Positions 17,357-24,695 of a stretch of 64,000 nt of DNA are shown here, piece by piece. The translations under genes were made by a program, and so were the position numbers. Each line of letters opens with the position of its first letter. Positions within the stretch are counted from its first letter, which is position 1. The notes under the pieces are model-generated. The model ran no database searches. It had not been told where the DNA came from and saw only the letters and a list, made by a program, of their open reading frames with translations. Source of the DNA: Actinomycetospora lutea. Its GTDB lineage: Bacteria; Actinomycetota; Actinomycetes; Mycobacteriales; Pseudonocardiaceae. The stretch is from contig NZ_JAQZAL010000028.1 of the NCBI RefSeq assembly GCF_028737205.1, forward strand, positions 1 to 64,000, written 5' to 3'.

Positions 17357-18730
17357 TTAGTCCTCGGGAAAGGCCGCAGCGCGCTCCGTCGGTGTCCGAC
17401 GATTCGGCGGTCGGACCCGTCGATCGGCGAGCGCTGTAGCCGCTCGCTGGTCGGCCTCGTTGACGAATGCCGTGTAGATGCGCAGGGTTGTTGACCCCCC
17501 GCCGCTATGGCCGAGTCGGCCAGCGACGGTGCGGACGTCGACGCCAGCAGCGATGAGCTCGGTAGCGGAGTAGTGCCGCAAGCTGTGGAGCCGGGTGGCG
17601 ATCCCGAGCCGCGCTGCAAGGCGGAGGTATCGCTGTGTGACGCTATCCGGCTTGGTGGGCGTGGAGCCGTCGGGCGATGGCGAGAAGACGTAAGCGTCAG
17701 GGGCGAGGGAGACGCCGAGTTCGGTTGCACGCTGTTCGCAGCGAGCTCTGTGCTCTTTGAGTACCTCGATGATCTCGAGGTCTAGCGTGACACGTCGGTC
17801 CTGGTGGGTCTTGGTGTCCTTCTCCCACACACGACCACCAATCTGTCCGGTGCTTCGTTTGAAGATGGCGACGCCGGCGTGGTCGAGGTCGAGCCGTGAC
17901 CAGCGCAGGCCGCAAACCTCCCCGCGACGCGAGCCGGTCGTCATGATGAGCCACACGAGCGTGCCCCAGTCGGGATCGGCGTCCCATGCTTCTTTGAGGA
18001 GTAGGGCAGCTTCGGCGGGCGTCGGCGGGTCTGGATTCGGCCGCGGTGTGCCGGGTGGCTCGGTCTGATCGACGGGGCTGACCGCGATCCATCCCCAGCG
18101 CACAGCACGACCGAAGGCGCCGCTGAGGATCGCGTGGACGACACGAATGCTCCCAGGGGCAAGGGGACGGCAGGTATGCGTCCTACATGCCCTCTCGCAC
18201 CACCGGCACTCGACCTCGAGATCGCCCTGCGCGACCTTCGCGCACTTGCGGCGGCTGGTGTGCTCGTCGCACGCATGCTGGTGGTCGGTGCGGTGCTGGA
18301 CGAACACCCGACCGTTGCAGTGATCACGGCACCGACGGAGCTGTGCGTAGAGGCGCTCGATGTGCTCGGCCTTGACCGCTCCGACCTGCCGCTTCCCGAG
18401 CTCTGGGCGGATGTGTTTCTCGATCTTGCCGCCGTAGCCAGCTCGAGTCTTGCGGTCGATATCGACGACCTCGAGGTACCGGTCTATGAGCTCATGGACT
18501 GTAGCGCCGGTTCGGGGGTTGCGCCGCTCGTCGACCTGGTTCAGCAGACGCGTCCGGACCTTCTCGGCCTCCCGCTCGGTCTCGCGCCGGGTCGCACGTG
18601 CCAGCACCGTCTCGCGGAGCCACATCTTCTCGCCGGTGAGTTGGTCGATCCCGGCGTAGACCTTGACCCGCGCCGACCCGCTGGGGAGCCAGCCGATCGA
18701 GCCACGCTGGCGGGTCTTCGCGGGGGCCAC
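17357..18730 (-). CDS. int: Tyrosine-family site-specific integrase
   Basis: 457 residues from GTG 18730. It recombines the element with the tRNA-Thr target. It has an N-terminal arm-binding region, a SAM-like core-binding domain, and catalytic motifs: Arg in 'TTGSRRGEVCGLRW' (~266), 'LHSLRHYSA' H-x-x-R (~382) and Tyr in 'TLRIYTAF' (~418). Residues ~130-190 hold a Cys/His-rich insertion with about nine Cys and several His, unusual for this family and possibly zinc-binding. The gene starts about 107 bp from the tRNA 3' end, a typical layout. Confidence 0.95.
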   Translation of the reverse strand: MAPAKTRQRGSIGWLPSGSARVKVYAGIDQLTGEKMWLRETVLARATRRETEREAEKVRTRLLNQVDERRNPRTGATVHELIDRYLEVVDIDRKTRAGYGGKIEKHIRPELGKRQVGAVKAEHIERLYAQLRRCRDHCNGRVFVQHRTDHQHACDEHTSRRKCAKVAQGDLEVECRWCERACRTHTCRPLAPGSIRVVHAILSGAFGRAVRWGWIAVSPVDQTEPPGTPRPNPDPPTPAEAALLLKEAWDADPDWGTLVWLIMTTGSRRGEVCGLRWSRLDLDHAGVAIFKRSTGQIGGRVWEKDTKTHQDRRVTLDLEIIEVLKEHRARCEQRATELGVSLAPDAYVFSPSPDGSTPTKPDSVTQRYLRLAARLGIATRLHSLRHYSATELIAAGVDVRTVAGRLGHSGGGSTTLRIYTAFVNEADQRAATALADRRVRPPNRRTPTERAAAFPED

Positions 18731-18756
18731 GAAAGCACCATAGACGGGCTCGAGGT

Positions 18757-18785
18757 CACGAAGGAGGCCACGAAGGAGGCCACAG
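18757..18785. repeat. Tandem 12-bp repeats, possible integrase arm sites
   Basis: CACGAAGGAGGC occurs twice in direct tandem (18757-18768 and 18769-18780), followed by a partial CACAG copy. The repeats lie between the integrase start and the attachment site in the tRNA, where arm-type binding sites of tyrosine integrases are found. Function is inferred from position. Confidence 0.5.
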
Positions 18786-18797
18786 AACGAACGAAAG

Positions 18798-18828
18798 GAG
18801 GGCCCTGCCGCACTGCGACAGGGCCCTC
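18798..18828 (-). terminator. Intrinsic terminator of the tRNA-Thr gene
   Basis: A perfect 10-bp stem (18798-18807 with 18819-18828, 11-nt loop) lies just downstream of the tRNA on the minus strand. It is followed by CCTTTCGTTCGTT, a T-rich stretch in this GC-rich genome. Confidence 0.75.
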
Positions 18829-18836
18829 ACCTGCGG

Positions 18837-18910
18837 AGCCGCCTTCGGGATTCGAACCCGAGACCTACGCATTACGAGTGCGTTGCTCTGGCCGACTGAG
18901 CTAAGGCGGC
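18837..18910 (-). tRNA. tRNA-Thr (anticodon CGT)
   Basis: A complete cloverleaf of 74 nt: acceptor arm GCCGCCT paired with AGGCGGC, anticodon stem ACGCA/TGCGT with loop CTCGTAA, and a T arm with GGTTCGAATCC. The CCA end is not encoded. A TACACT hexamer at 18921-18926, 10 nt upstream of the 5' end, is a plausible -10. The 3' half probably serves as the attachment site of the adjacent integrase. Confidence 0.95.
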
Positions 18911-18958
18911 AGTGCGTGCCAGTGTAGGGCAGGGCTCCACCGCGACGATCGGGCGGGT

Positions 18959-19375
18959 CTACGCCGCGACCAGCAGCAGGACGCCGAGCCAGACGAGCGC
19001 GACGACCTTGGCGCCCTCGAGCGCGATGTAGGCCAGGTGCGCCCGGGAGCGCGGCGGGTCGTCGCCCGCGAGGACGCGGTCGGAACGGCGGTTGAGCACC
19101 GGGCGCACGATCGCCAGCTGCACGACGAGCAGCACCACGAGCACCGCGACGAGCACGGCCTGGGCAGCCGGGACGCCGGCGAGCACGACACCGACGATGA
19201 CGGCGACCGCGAGCACGAGCTCGGCGACGTTGAGCGCCCGGAATACCAGGCGCCCGATGCCGAGGCCGATGACCGTCGTGACCCCGGGCGCGCGGAACTT
19301 CAACGGCGCCTCGAGGAACGAGATCGCCAGCACCATGCCGAGCCACACGAAGGTCGCCGCCGTCGCCACTGCCAC
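18959..19375 (-). CDS. Conserved integral membrane protein
   Basis: 138 residues with four predicted membrane helices (about residues 3-20, 40-62, 70-90 and 118-137). The pattern 'VWLGMVLAISFLEAPLKFRA' followed by 'GRLVFRALNVAEL' is found in actinobacterial and DUF4149-like membrane proteins; the exact family is uncertain. It is the first chromosomal gene beyond the tRNA. No operon partners are seen. Confidence 0.75.
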   Translation of the reverse strand: MAVATAATFVWLGMVLAISFLEAPLKFRAPGVTTVIGLGIGRLVFRALNVAELVLAVAVIVGVVLAGVPAAQAVLVAVLVVLLVVQLAIVRPVLNRRSDRVLAGDDPPRSRAHLAYIALEGAKVVALVWLGVLLLVAA

Positions 19376-19444
19376 GTGCCCGTTTGTACTCGGGAACGAC
19401 GGGGCTCGTCGTGCCGGCAGCGCGGGTCGGTACCGCGCGGTGAG

Positions 19445-20191
19445 TCAGTCCGGCGGGCAGAGCGCCGGGGGCACGGCGTCGAGGACGATGCCGAAGGTGT
19501 CGCGGTAGGTGGCGAGCTGCTCGTCGACCGGGAGCTTCTTCTCGGTGCGCTCGCCGTCGTCCGGGGTCTCGATGAACAGGTCACCGGAGATCGTCACGCG
19601 CGCGGTGGGCGTGAGGCGGGATGCGAGCAGGGCCTGGGTGAACGGGGACGTCGGCGAGGTCCGGTGCCACCAGGCCATCGGGACGAAGTCGGCGAGTGAC
19701 CGCGGGCGCGGGTCGAGGCGGTACTGCGTCCTGCCGTCCCAGACGATGTCGAACTCGCCGTCGGGGGCGTCGCGGACGGTGAAGACGCCGGCGCGGTCCG
19801 GCTGCTCGTCGCGGGAGTCCAGGTCGATCGGGCCGACGGCGAAGCGACCGAACCCGACGTCGACGAGGGTGGTGCGGTCGACCACGAGCGCCATGTGGTC
19901 GCCGGGGAAGCTGAACCCGTCGTCGGTGGCGACGCGCGCCGAGCAGCGCCACACCTCCCGTCCCAGCGCGCCGAGCAGCCACGCGAAGGCGCCGTTGAGC
20001 TCATAGCAGAATCCGCCGCGGCGACGGTCGACGATCTTCTCGACCAGCGCGGGGTCCTCGAGCGGAACGCGGTCGCGCTGGTGCACCGACAGGTTCTCGA
20101 AGGGCACGGTCTCGAGATGGCGCGCCATCAGCGCGTCCAGCGGGTCGTCGGCGCCCGCGCCGATCCGCGCCAGGTAGGCCGTCGCGTCCAC
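19445..20191 (-). CDS. nat: Arylamine N-acetyltransferase
   Basis: 248 residues. It transfers acetyl (or related acyl) groups from CoA to arylamines and hydrazines. The Cys-His-Asp triad is visible: Cys in 'RRGGFCYELNGAF' (~62), His in 'GDHMAL' and Asp in 'VDVGFG'. GTG 20191 is favoured because a TATACC hexamer ends 6 nt upstream, giving a leaderless transcript; GTG 20206 is also in frame. It is divergent from the nitrilase gene. Confidence 0.93.
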   Translation of the reverse strand: MDATAYLARIGAGADDPLDALMARHLETVPFENLSVHQRDRVPLEDPALVEKIVDRRRGGFCYELNGAFAWLLGALGREVWRCSARVATDDGFSFPGDHMALVVDRTTLVDVGFGRFAVGPIDLDSRDEQPDRAGVFTVRDAPDGEFDIVWDGRTQYRLDPRPRSLADFVPMAWWHRTSPTSPFTQALLASRLTPTARVTISGDLFIETPDDGERTEKKLPVDEQLATYRDTFGIVLDAVPPALCPPD

Positions 20192-20197
20192 ACACCC

Positions 20198-20205
20198 GGT
20201 ATACA
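20198..20205. promoter_or_regulatory. Shared bidirectional -10 for two leaderless genes
   Basis: The palindromic GTATAC core (20199-20204) gives TATACA (20200-20205) on the plus strand, 6 nt before ATG 20212. It also gives TATACC (20203 down to 20198) on the minus strand, 6 nt before GTG 20191. Both fit the actinobacterial TANNNT leaderless promoter. Convincing -35 elements are not seen. Confidence 0.55.
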
Positions 20206-20211
20206 CGGTGC

Positions 20212-21000
20212 ATGCGCGTTGCCCTGGCCCAGATCCTCGCCACCGATGACCCGTCGGCGAACCTCGAGATCGTCGCCGACCACGCCGCCCTCGCCGCCCA
20301 GCAGGGCGCGACGGTCGTGGTGTTCCCCGAGGCGACGATGTGCCGGTTCGGGGTGCCGCTGAAGCCCGTCGCCGAGCCGCTGGACGGCCCGTGGGCGAAC
20401 GAGGTCCGGCGCATCGCCGAGCGCCACGACGTGCTGATCGTGGCGGGCATGTTCACCCCGACCCCGGACGGCCGGATCACCAACACGCTGCTCGTCACCG
20501 GCCGCGGGATCGACACGGCCTACGACAAGATCCACCTCTACGACGCGTTCGGCTTCCGGGAGTCCGACACCGTGGCGCCGGGCTCGAAGCCCACCACGGT
20601 GACCGTCGACGGGACGACGCTCGGCCTCGCGACCTGCTACGACATCCGCTACCCGGAGCTCTTCCGCGCTCTCGCCGACCAGGGCGCCACGGTGACGCTG
20701 CTGCCGGCGAGCTGGGGCGCCGGGCCCGGCAAGGTCGAGCAGTGGCAGCTCATGGTCCGCGCCCGGGCACTCGACGCGACCACCTTCGTGCTCGCCGCCG
20801 ACCAGGCCGACCCGACGAGCCGCGGCATCGACCCCGGCAAGGCCCCGCGCGGCGTCGGCCACAGCCTGGCGGCGTCTCCGTTCGGCGTGACGATCGACGA
20901 GCTCGGCGCGGAGCCGGGGCTGCTCGTGGTCGATGTCGACCCCGAGCAGATCCCCGAGGTCCGCGCGACCCTGCCGGTCCTCGCGAACCGCAGACTCTAG
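20212..21000 (+). CDS. Carbon-nitrogen hydrolase (nitrilase superfamily)
   Basis: 262 residues. The Glu-Lys-Cys triad is present: Glu in 'VVFPEAT' (~41), Lys in 'AYDKIHLYDAFGF' (~107) and Cys in 'GLATCYDIRYPELF' (~142). The layout matches Nit2/omega-amidase-like or deaminated-glutathione amidases, which hydrolyse amides in the cytosol. The exact substrate cannot be read from the sequence. The stop shares a CTAG with the convergent gene. Confidence 0.92.
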   Translation: MRVALAQILATDDPSANLEIVADHAALAAQQGATVVVFPEATMCRFGVPLKPVAEPLDGPWANEVRRIAERHDVLIVAGMFTPTPDGRITNTLLVTGRGIDTAYDKIHLYDAFGFRESDTVAPGSKPTTVTVDGTTLGLATCYDIRYPELFRALADQGATVTLLPASWGAGPGKVEQWQLMVRARALDATTFVLAADQADPTSRGIDPGKAPRGVGHSLAASPFGVTIDELGAEPGLLVVDVDPEQIPEVRATLPVLANRRL

Positions 21001-21362
21001 GCCGGGCGGCTGAGCCAGCTCACGCGCTCCTGGTAGGGCGCGAGGCGGGTGAGCAGCCGGCGGCGCGCGGCCGGGGCGGCCGTCGCCGTGAAGGCGCGGT
21101 CGCGGGTCATCCGCGCACGCATGGCACCGGGGTCGAGCACGAGCACCTTCGACGCCTCACGGACGGCGGCGTCGAGTCCGGAGTCGCCGGCGTGGGTGGC
21201 TTCGCCGCCGACGCGGTCGGCATAGACCTGCGCGGCGGCGAGGCCGTCGGCGTCGGGTCGGGCGGCCACGACCAGGACGCGTTCGGCGTCGGGGGTCTCG
21301 CGGGGGGTGGGGACGGGCAGGGCGGTCGCTGCCGGGGTGCTACCGGCGGCGCGGGTGGTCAT
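20997..21362 (-). CDS. Hypothetical protein
   Basis: 121 residues from ATG 21362, with GGGAG about 6 nt upstream. The central part 'ERVLVVAARPDADGLAAAQVYADRVGGEA' looks like a small alpha/beta fold, and the C-terminus is Arg/Ala-rich. No family is recognised. It is convergent with the nitrilase gene, with a 4-bp overlap of stop codons. Confidence 0.65.
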   Translation of the reverse strand: MTTRAAGSTPAATALPVPTPRETPDAERVLVVAARPDADGLAAAQVYADRVGGEATHAGDSGLDAAVREASKVLVLDPGAMRARMTRDRAFTATAAPAARRRLLTRLAPYQERVSWLSRPA

Positions 21363-21463
21363 CGTGAACTCCCAGATCGTGCGCCTCGGACGGGACGGTC
21401 CGGCGACGCTGTTCGTCGTACATATCCATAGACGCATGGCGTGGACTTCGGTGTCCTGTGACG

Positions 21464-22303
21464 TCAGGCACCGCAGGGCAGGATCCCGGCGAAAAGATCG
21501 ATCAAGGTGTCGGACGCCTCCTCGGGAAGGAAGTGGCCGGCGCCGGGCACGACGTGCAGTTGCGCTTCCGGCAACGCGTTGCGCAGCGTGGTGCCCACCG
21601 TGCGCGGGATCCAGGTGTCCTCGGCGCCCCACACGACGTCGGTCGGCACGGCGATCTCGCCGAGGCGGGCGACGACGTCGCGGGTGTGGTCCTCGGTGAA
21701 GCCGGCGACCTGGTCGAGGTAGCGCTGCTGTCCCTCCGGGCCGGCGTAGCGGGCGAGGTAGGCCCACTCCGCGTCGTCGGCGAGGGCGCCGGCCACGGTG
21801 GTGCGCAGGTGCGCCGTGATCATCGCGGTGAACAGGTGATGGGGCATCTCCCGGTAGGTGTCGAGGTGCGCCCGGACGTGCTGGGTCGCCCCGGTGACCC
21901 ACGGCGACAGGACGGCGGCGTCGACGACGACGAGGGCCCGTGCCGGGACGCCGTACACCAGGTGGGCGCGCAGGGTGGTCGCGGCGCCGATGTCGTGCCC
22001 GACGAGCACGGGCGCGTCGAGCCCCCAGTGCTCCACGAGCGCGGCCAGTGTGCGGGCGTGCCCGTCGACGGAGGGCTGCTCGCCGGTGGAGTCGCCGTAG
22101 GTCGGGAGGTCCCAGAGGTGCACGGGGCGGTGCTGCGCGAGCGCCGGCGCGACGCAGCGCCAGAGGTAGGACCAGGACGGCGTCCCGTGCGTGAGGACGA
22201 CGGGGACCCCGGGGCGGTCGGCGCCGAGGACGTCGACGGCGATGGTGCCGGTGGGCAGGGCCACGCGGTCGCGCAGCGCCCAGGTCGCGAGATCGGTGGC
22301 CAC
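21464..22303 (-). CDS. Haloalkane dehalogenase/epoxide hydrolase-like alpha/beta hydrolase
   Basis: 279 residues. GTG 22303 is chosen because GAGGAGGG lies just upstream. The oxyanion motif 'LTHGTPSWSYLW' and nucleophile elbow 'LVGHDIGAA' with Asp place it with haloalkane dehalogenases and epoxide hydrolases rather than serine esterases. A catalytic His sits in 'GAGHFLPEE'. It is divergent from the CGNR regulator, which may control it. The substrate is unknown. Confidence 0.88.
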   Translation of the reverse strand: MATDLATWALRDRVALPTGTIAVDVLGADRPGVPVVLTHGTPSWSYLWRCVAPALAQHRPVHLWDLPTYGDSTGEQPSVDGHARTLAALVEHWGLDAPVLVGHDIGAATTLRAHLVYGVPARALVVVDAAVLSPWVTGATQHVRAHLDTYREMPHHLFTAMITAHLRTTVAGALADDAEWAYLARYAGPEGQQRYLDQVAGFTEDHTRDVVARLGEIAVPTDVVWGAEDTWIPRTVGTTLRNALPEAQLHVVPGAGHFLPEEASDTLIDLFAGILPCGA

Positions 22304-22366
22304 GAGCCCTCCTCGACAGGGTTGTACTATCGGTATGAGCCTTACTCTACGAGGAGTGCGTAAGGG

Positions 22367-22954
22367 ATGCAAGCGGTCTTTGACGATTACGTGGCGGCGG
22401 CCGGTCTGGCGACGGAGCTCGTCAACACCGCGCCCGGGGTGTGGCACGGCGAGGACCAGCTCCCGGACGACGCGACGCTGGCCGCCTTCGTCGGTGCATA
22501 CGGGCTGTCCGGCGACGGCGACCTCGCCGCGGTGCACGAGCTGCGCGACCGGCTGCGCGCCGTGCTCGACCTGCGGGACGAGGAGGCGATCGAGCGCGAG
22601 GCGTCCGTGCTCGTCGGGCGGGGGCTCGGCACGGTGGGCCTCGAGCCCGACGAGCGGGGTCGGCTGCAGTGGATCGCGCGGCCGGCGGCGGACGCCACGC
22701 TGGCCGACCGGCTCGCCCTGATCGGCGGGGTCGGTGTGCTCGGCGCGCTGCGGACGCTGGGGCCCGAGCGGTTCCGCGACTGCGCGTCGGACACCTGCTC
22801 GGGCGTCTTCATCGACACGAGCCGGCCGGGACGGCGGCGCTACTGCATGCCCGACCTCTGCGGCAACCGCGCCAACGTGGCGGCCTACCGCGCGCGGCAG
22901 AAGGCGAGCGGGGGCCTTCCTGACGTCCAACGTCAGCAGCGCCCCCCACGCTGA
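22367..22954 (+). CDS. CGNR zinc-finger regulator (ABATE domain)
   Basis: 195 residues. The C-terminal zinc finger 'CASDTCSGVFIDTS ... RRRYCMPDLCGNRANVAAYR' is the CGNR signature. The N-terminal ABATE-type region is a likely ligand-binding domain. These are putative stress or transport regulators in actinobacteria. The start ATG has GAGGAG 10 nt upstream, lying in an imperfect inverted repeat CTTAC...GTAAG (22341-22364) that could be an operator shared with the divergent hydrolase. Confidence 0.9.
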   Translation: MQAVFDDYVAAAGLATELVNTAPGVWHGEDQLPDDATLAAFVGAYGLSGDGDLAAVHELRDRLRAVLDLRDEEAIEREASVLVGRGLGTVGLEPDERGRLQWIARPAADATLADRLALIGGVGVLGALRTLGPERFRDCASDTCSGVFIDTSRPGRRRYCMPDLCGNRANVAAYRARQKASGGLPDVQRQQRPPR

Positions 22955-22978
22955 CTCACCCCGGGTGCGACGCAGGGT

Positions 22979-23458
22979 TCAGCGGAGGGTGCCGGCGAGG
23001 TCGGCGGCCGCGAGGAGGGCGACGAGCACGGGCACGACGCCCGAGTCGGGGACGTGGTAGGTCCGGCCGTCCTGCTCGACGACGCGGGCGGCGGTCAGCG
23101 TCCGCAGATGGTGGTAGAGCTGACCGGAGGAGGAGAGCTCGGCGGCCTCGACCAGCTCGCCCGTCCCCGCCGGCCCCGCGAGCAGGCGGCGCACGAGCGC
23201 GAGGCGCACCGGGTGGCCGAGGGCGGCGAGCACCTCGGCGACCGGGCCGGTGGCGAGGCCGAGGGTGGCGGCGGCGTCGTACCCGATCGTCCAGGTGACC
23301 GGCCCGCGGTCCTCCTGCAGGCGCACGTCGCCGTGGTAGCCGATCTCACCCGTCTCGCGGCCGGGGTCGACCGGCGCGGGGCCGCCCGCGCGCTCCTCGA
23401 GCGCGGCGACGCGTGCCTCGAGGGCGTCGAGGCGCGCGTCGGCGTCGGGACCGGTCAT
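22979..23458 (-). CDS. ArsR-family HTH regulator
   Basis: 159 residues from ATG 23458, 4 bp after the stop of the serine hydrolase gene, so the two are probably co-transcribed. The core 'LGHPVRLALVRRLL ... AAELSSSGQLYHHLRTLTAARVVEQ' is an ArsR winged helix. The N-terminal ~35 residues form a short coiled coil ('LDALEARVAALEERAG'), unusual for small ArsR proteins. No metal-binding Cys cluster is present, so metal sensing is unlikely. Confidence 0.87.
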   Translation of the reverse strand: MTGPDADARLDALEARVAALEERAGGPAPVDPGRETGEIGYHGDVRLQEDRGPVTWTIGYDAAATLGLATGPVAEVLAALGHPVRLALVRRLLAGPAGTGELVEAAELSSSGQLYHHLRTLTAARVVEQDGRTYHVPDSGVVPVLVALLAAADLAGTLR

Positions 23459-23462
23459 TGCG

Positions 23463-24647
23463 TCACGCCGCGCAGAGCACACGGGACCGCGCGGCCGGGC
23501 CCTCGACCGCCTGGACGAGCAGCCGCAGCTGACCGGTGGCCACCTCGTCGAGGGCCGTGCCCGGCGCGAAGCCCCGCCCGAGCAGCACGCCGATGCCGAT
23601 CGTGCCGTCGGGCCGGCGCACGCTCAGCGCCATGGTCCCGATGCCCGGGAACGATCCGCCCTTGATCGCGCGGACCTGCCCGTCCGGGCGGGGCGCATCG
23701 GGCTCCAGCTCGGCCCGGGCCACGTCCGCCCCCGGCCCGAACGACCCGCTGATCACCGCGCGCCACAGACCGGCGAGCTGCGCCGCCGAGCCCGTCGACG
23801 TCGAGCGCGCCCACCGCTCGCTCTCGAGCAGGAACGCCTCGATGTCCTCGGCCCGGGCGGCGAGGCGGCGTCGCGAGTCCTCGCGGTAGGCGGGGTCGGA
23901 CGCGAAGCGCTGCGCCATCGCGAGCTCCGCGGGGCCCCGGACCGAGCGCGGCGCCGACAGCGGCGGCGCCTCCTGCGGGCGGACCAGGGCGAGCTGCGCG
24001 CCGAGCTCGGAGGGCAGGTCGAGGTCGCGCCACCCGCCGCTCGCGGCCGCGCCGACCAGCTCCTGGTCGCCGAGGCGGTCGCGCAGGAGGTCCGCGGCGG
24101 CGTTGTCGCTGAACTGCACCATCGCCGCCACCACCTGCTGCAGCGTCACCGTGCGATTCGGGTCGAGCGCACCCTGCAGGCCGTCGCGCGGGATGCCGAG
24201 GGCGTCCAGCGCGCCGACGTGCGCTCCGGCGTCGGCGGCGAGGTACCAGTTCTCCCAGTCGCCGACGCGGACCTGCTCGTCGGGACGCAGCCGGCCCTCG
24301 GCCACCGCTCGGCCGTAGGCCGCGACGTGCACGACCTTGGCCGCCGACGCGATCGGCATCTGCGCGCCGGGGGCGTGCGAGACGACCGCGCCACGGCCGT
24401 CGTCCACCACCAGGCCGACGTCGTCGGGTGTCGCCGCCGTGATGCCCAGCCAGCCCTCGGCCGTCGTCGGATCGGCGGCGGGGGCCGGCGCGCAGTCCGC
24501 GGGCCGCGGGGGGTTCGCGGGCACGGACGCCGCCGGCACGGACGCGGGCGCCTGCGCGACGTCCCCGCCCGGCGAGCAGGCGACGGGGACGAGCAGCGCG
24601 ACGGCGAGGGCCATCACCGTGAATCCGCTTTTCCGAAATTCCGGCAT
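23463..24647 (-). CDS. Beta-lactamase-like serine hydrolase, probable lipoprotein
   Basis: 394 residues. A signal peptide ends at 'LLVPVACSPGG', a probable though imperfect lipobox. Class A penicillin-recognising motifs are visible: S-x-x-K in 'IASAAKVV' (~99-102), SDN (~181) and a K-G-G triad near 326. It is longer than a typical class A beta-lactamase and has extra insertions, so it may be a D,D-peptidase-like or unknown hydrolase rather than a drug-resistance enzyme. TAGCGT lies 7 nt upstream of the ATG (leaderless). Confidence 0.88.
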   Translation of the reverse strand: MPEFRKSGFTVMALAVALLVPVACSPGGDVAQAPASVPAASVPANPPRPADCAPAPAADPTTAEGWLGITAATPDDVGLVVDDGRGAVVSHAPGAQMPIASAAKVVHVAAYGRAVAEGRLRPDEQVRVGDWENWYLAADAGAHVGALDALGIPRDGLQGALDPNRTVTLQQVVAAMVQFSDNAAADLLRDRLGDQELVGAAASGGWRDLDLPSELGAQLALVRPQEAPPLSAPRSVRGPAELAMAQRFASDPAYREDSRRRLAARAEDIEAFLLESERWARSTSTGSAAQLAGLWRAVISGSFGPGADVARAELEPDAPRPDGQVRAIKGGSFPGIGTMALSVRRPDGTIGIGVLLGRGFAPGTALDEVATGQLRLLVQAVEGPAARSRVLCAA

Positions 24648-24654
24648 GGCGGGG

Positions 24655-24660
24655 ACGCTA
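24655..24660 (-). promoter_or_regulatory. Leaderless -10 (TAGCGT) of the serine hydrolase gene
   Basis: TAGCGT ends 7 nt before ATG 24647, the spacing expected if transcription starts at the A of ATG. Confidence 0.5.
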
Positions 24661-24695
24661 GCCCGTTCGCCGACGCCCGCGCCACCGCGGCGGGC

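Larger units (their letters stand above)
1..18837. mobile_element. Right-hand part of an integrative mobilizable/conjugative element in tRNA-Thr
   Basis: The tract runs from the left edge to the 3' end of the tRNA-Thr gene. It contains a tyrosine integrase next to the tRNA, an excisionase-like HTH protein, SSB, a TraG/VirD4-type coupling protein and a MobF relaxase, which together define a transferable integrated element. Cargo at both ends (tcmP; HTH protein plus methyltransferase) is visibly lower in GC than the transfer operon. No second copy of the tRNA 3' end is seen, so the left boundary is outside the window. No VirB4-like or other channel genes are seen, so self-transfer is unproven. 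The exact crossover point in the tRNA is inferred. Confidence 0.8.

Noticed and set aside
23463-24647. Acquired beta-lactamase resistance gene
   Set aside because: Motifs S-x-x-K, SDN and KGG are present, but length, insertions and host-like codon use suggest a native serine hydrolase of unknown substrate.
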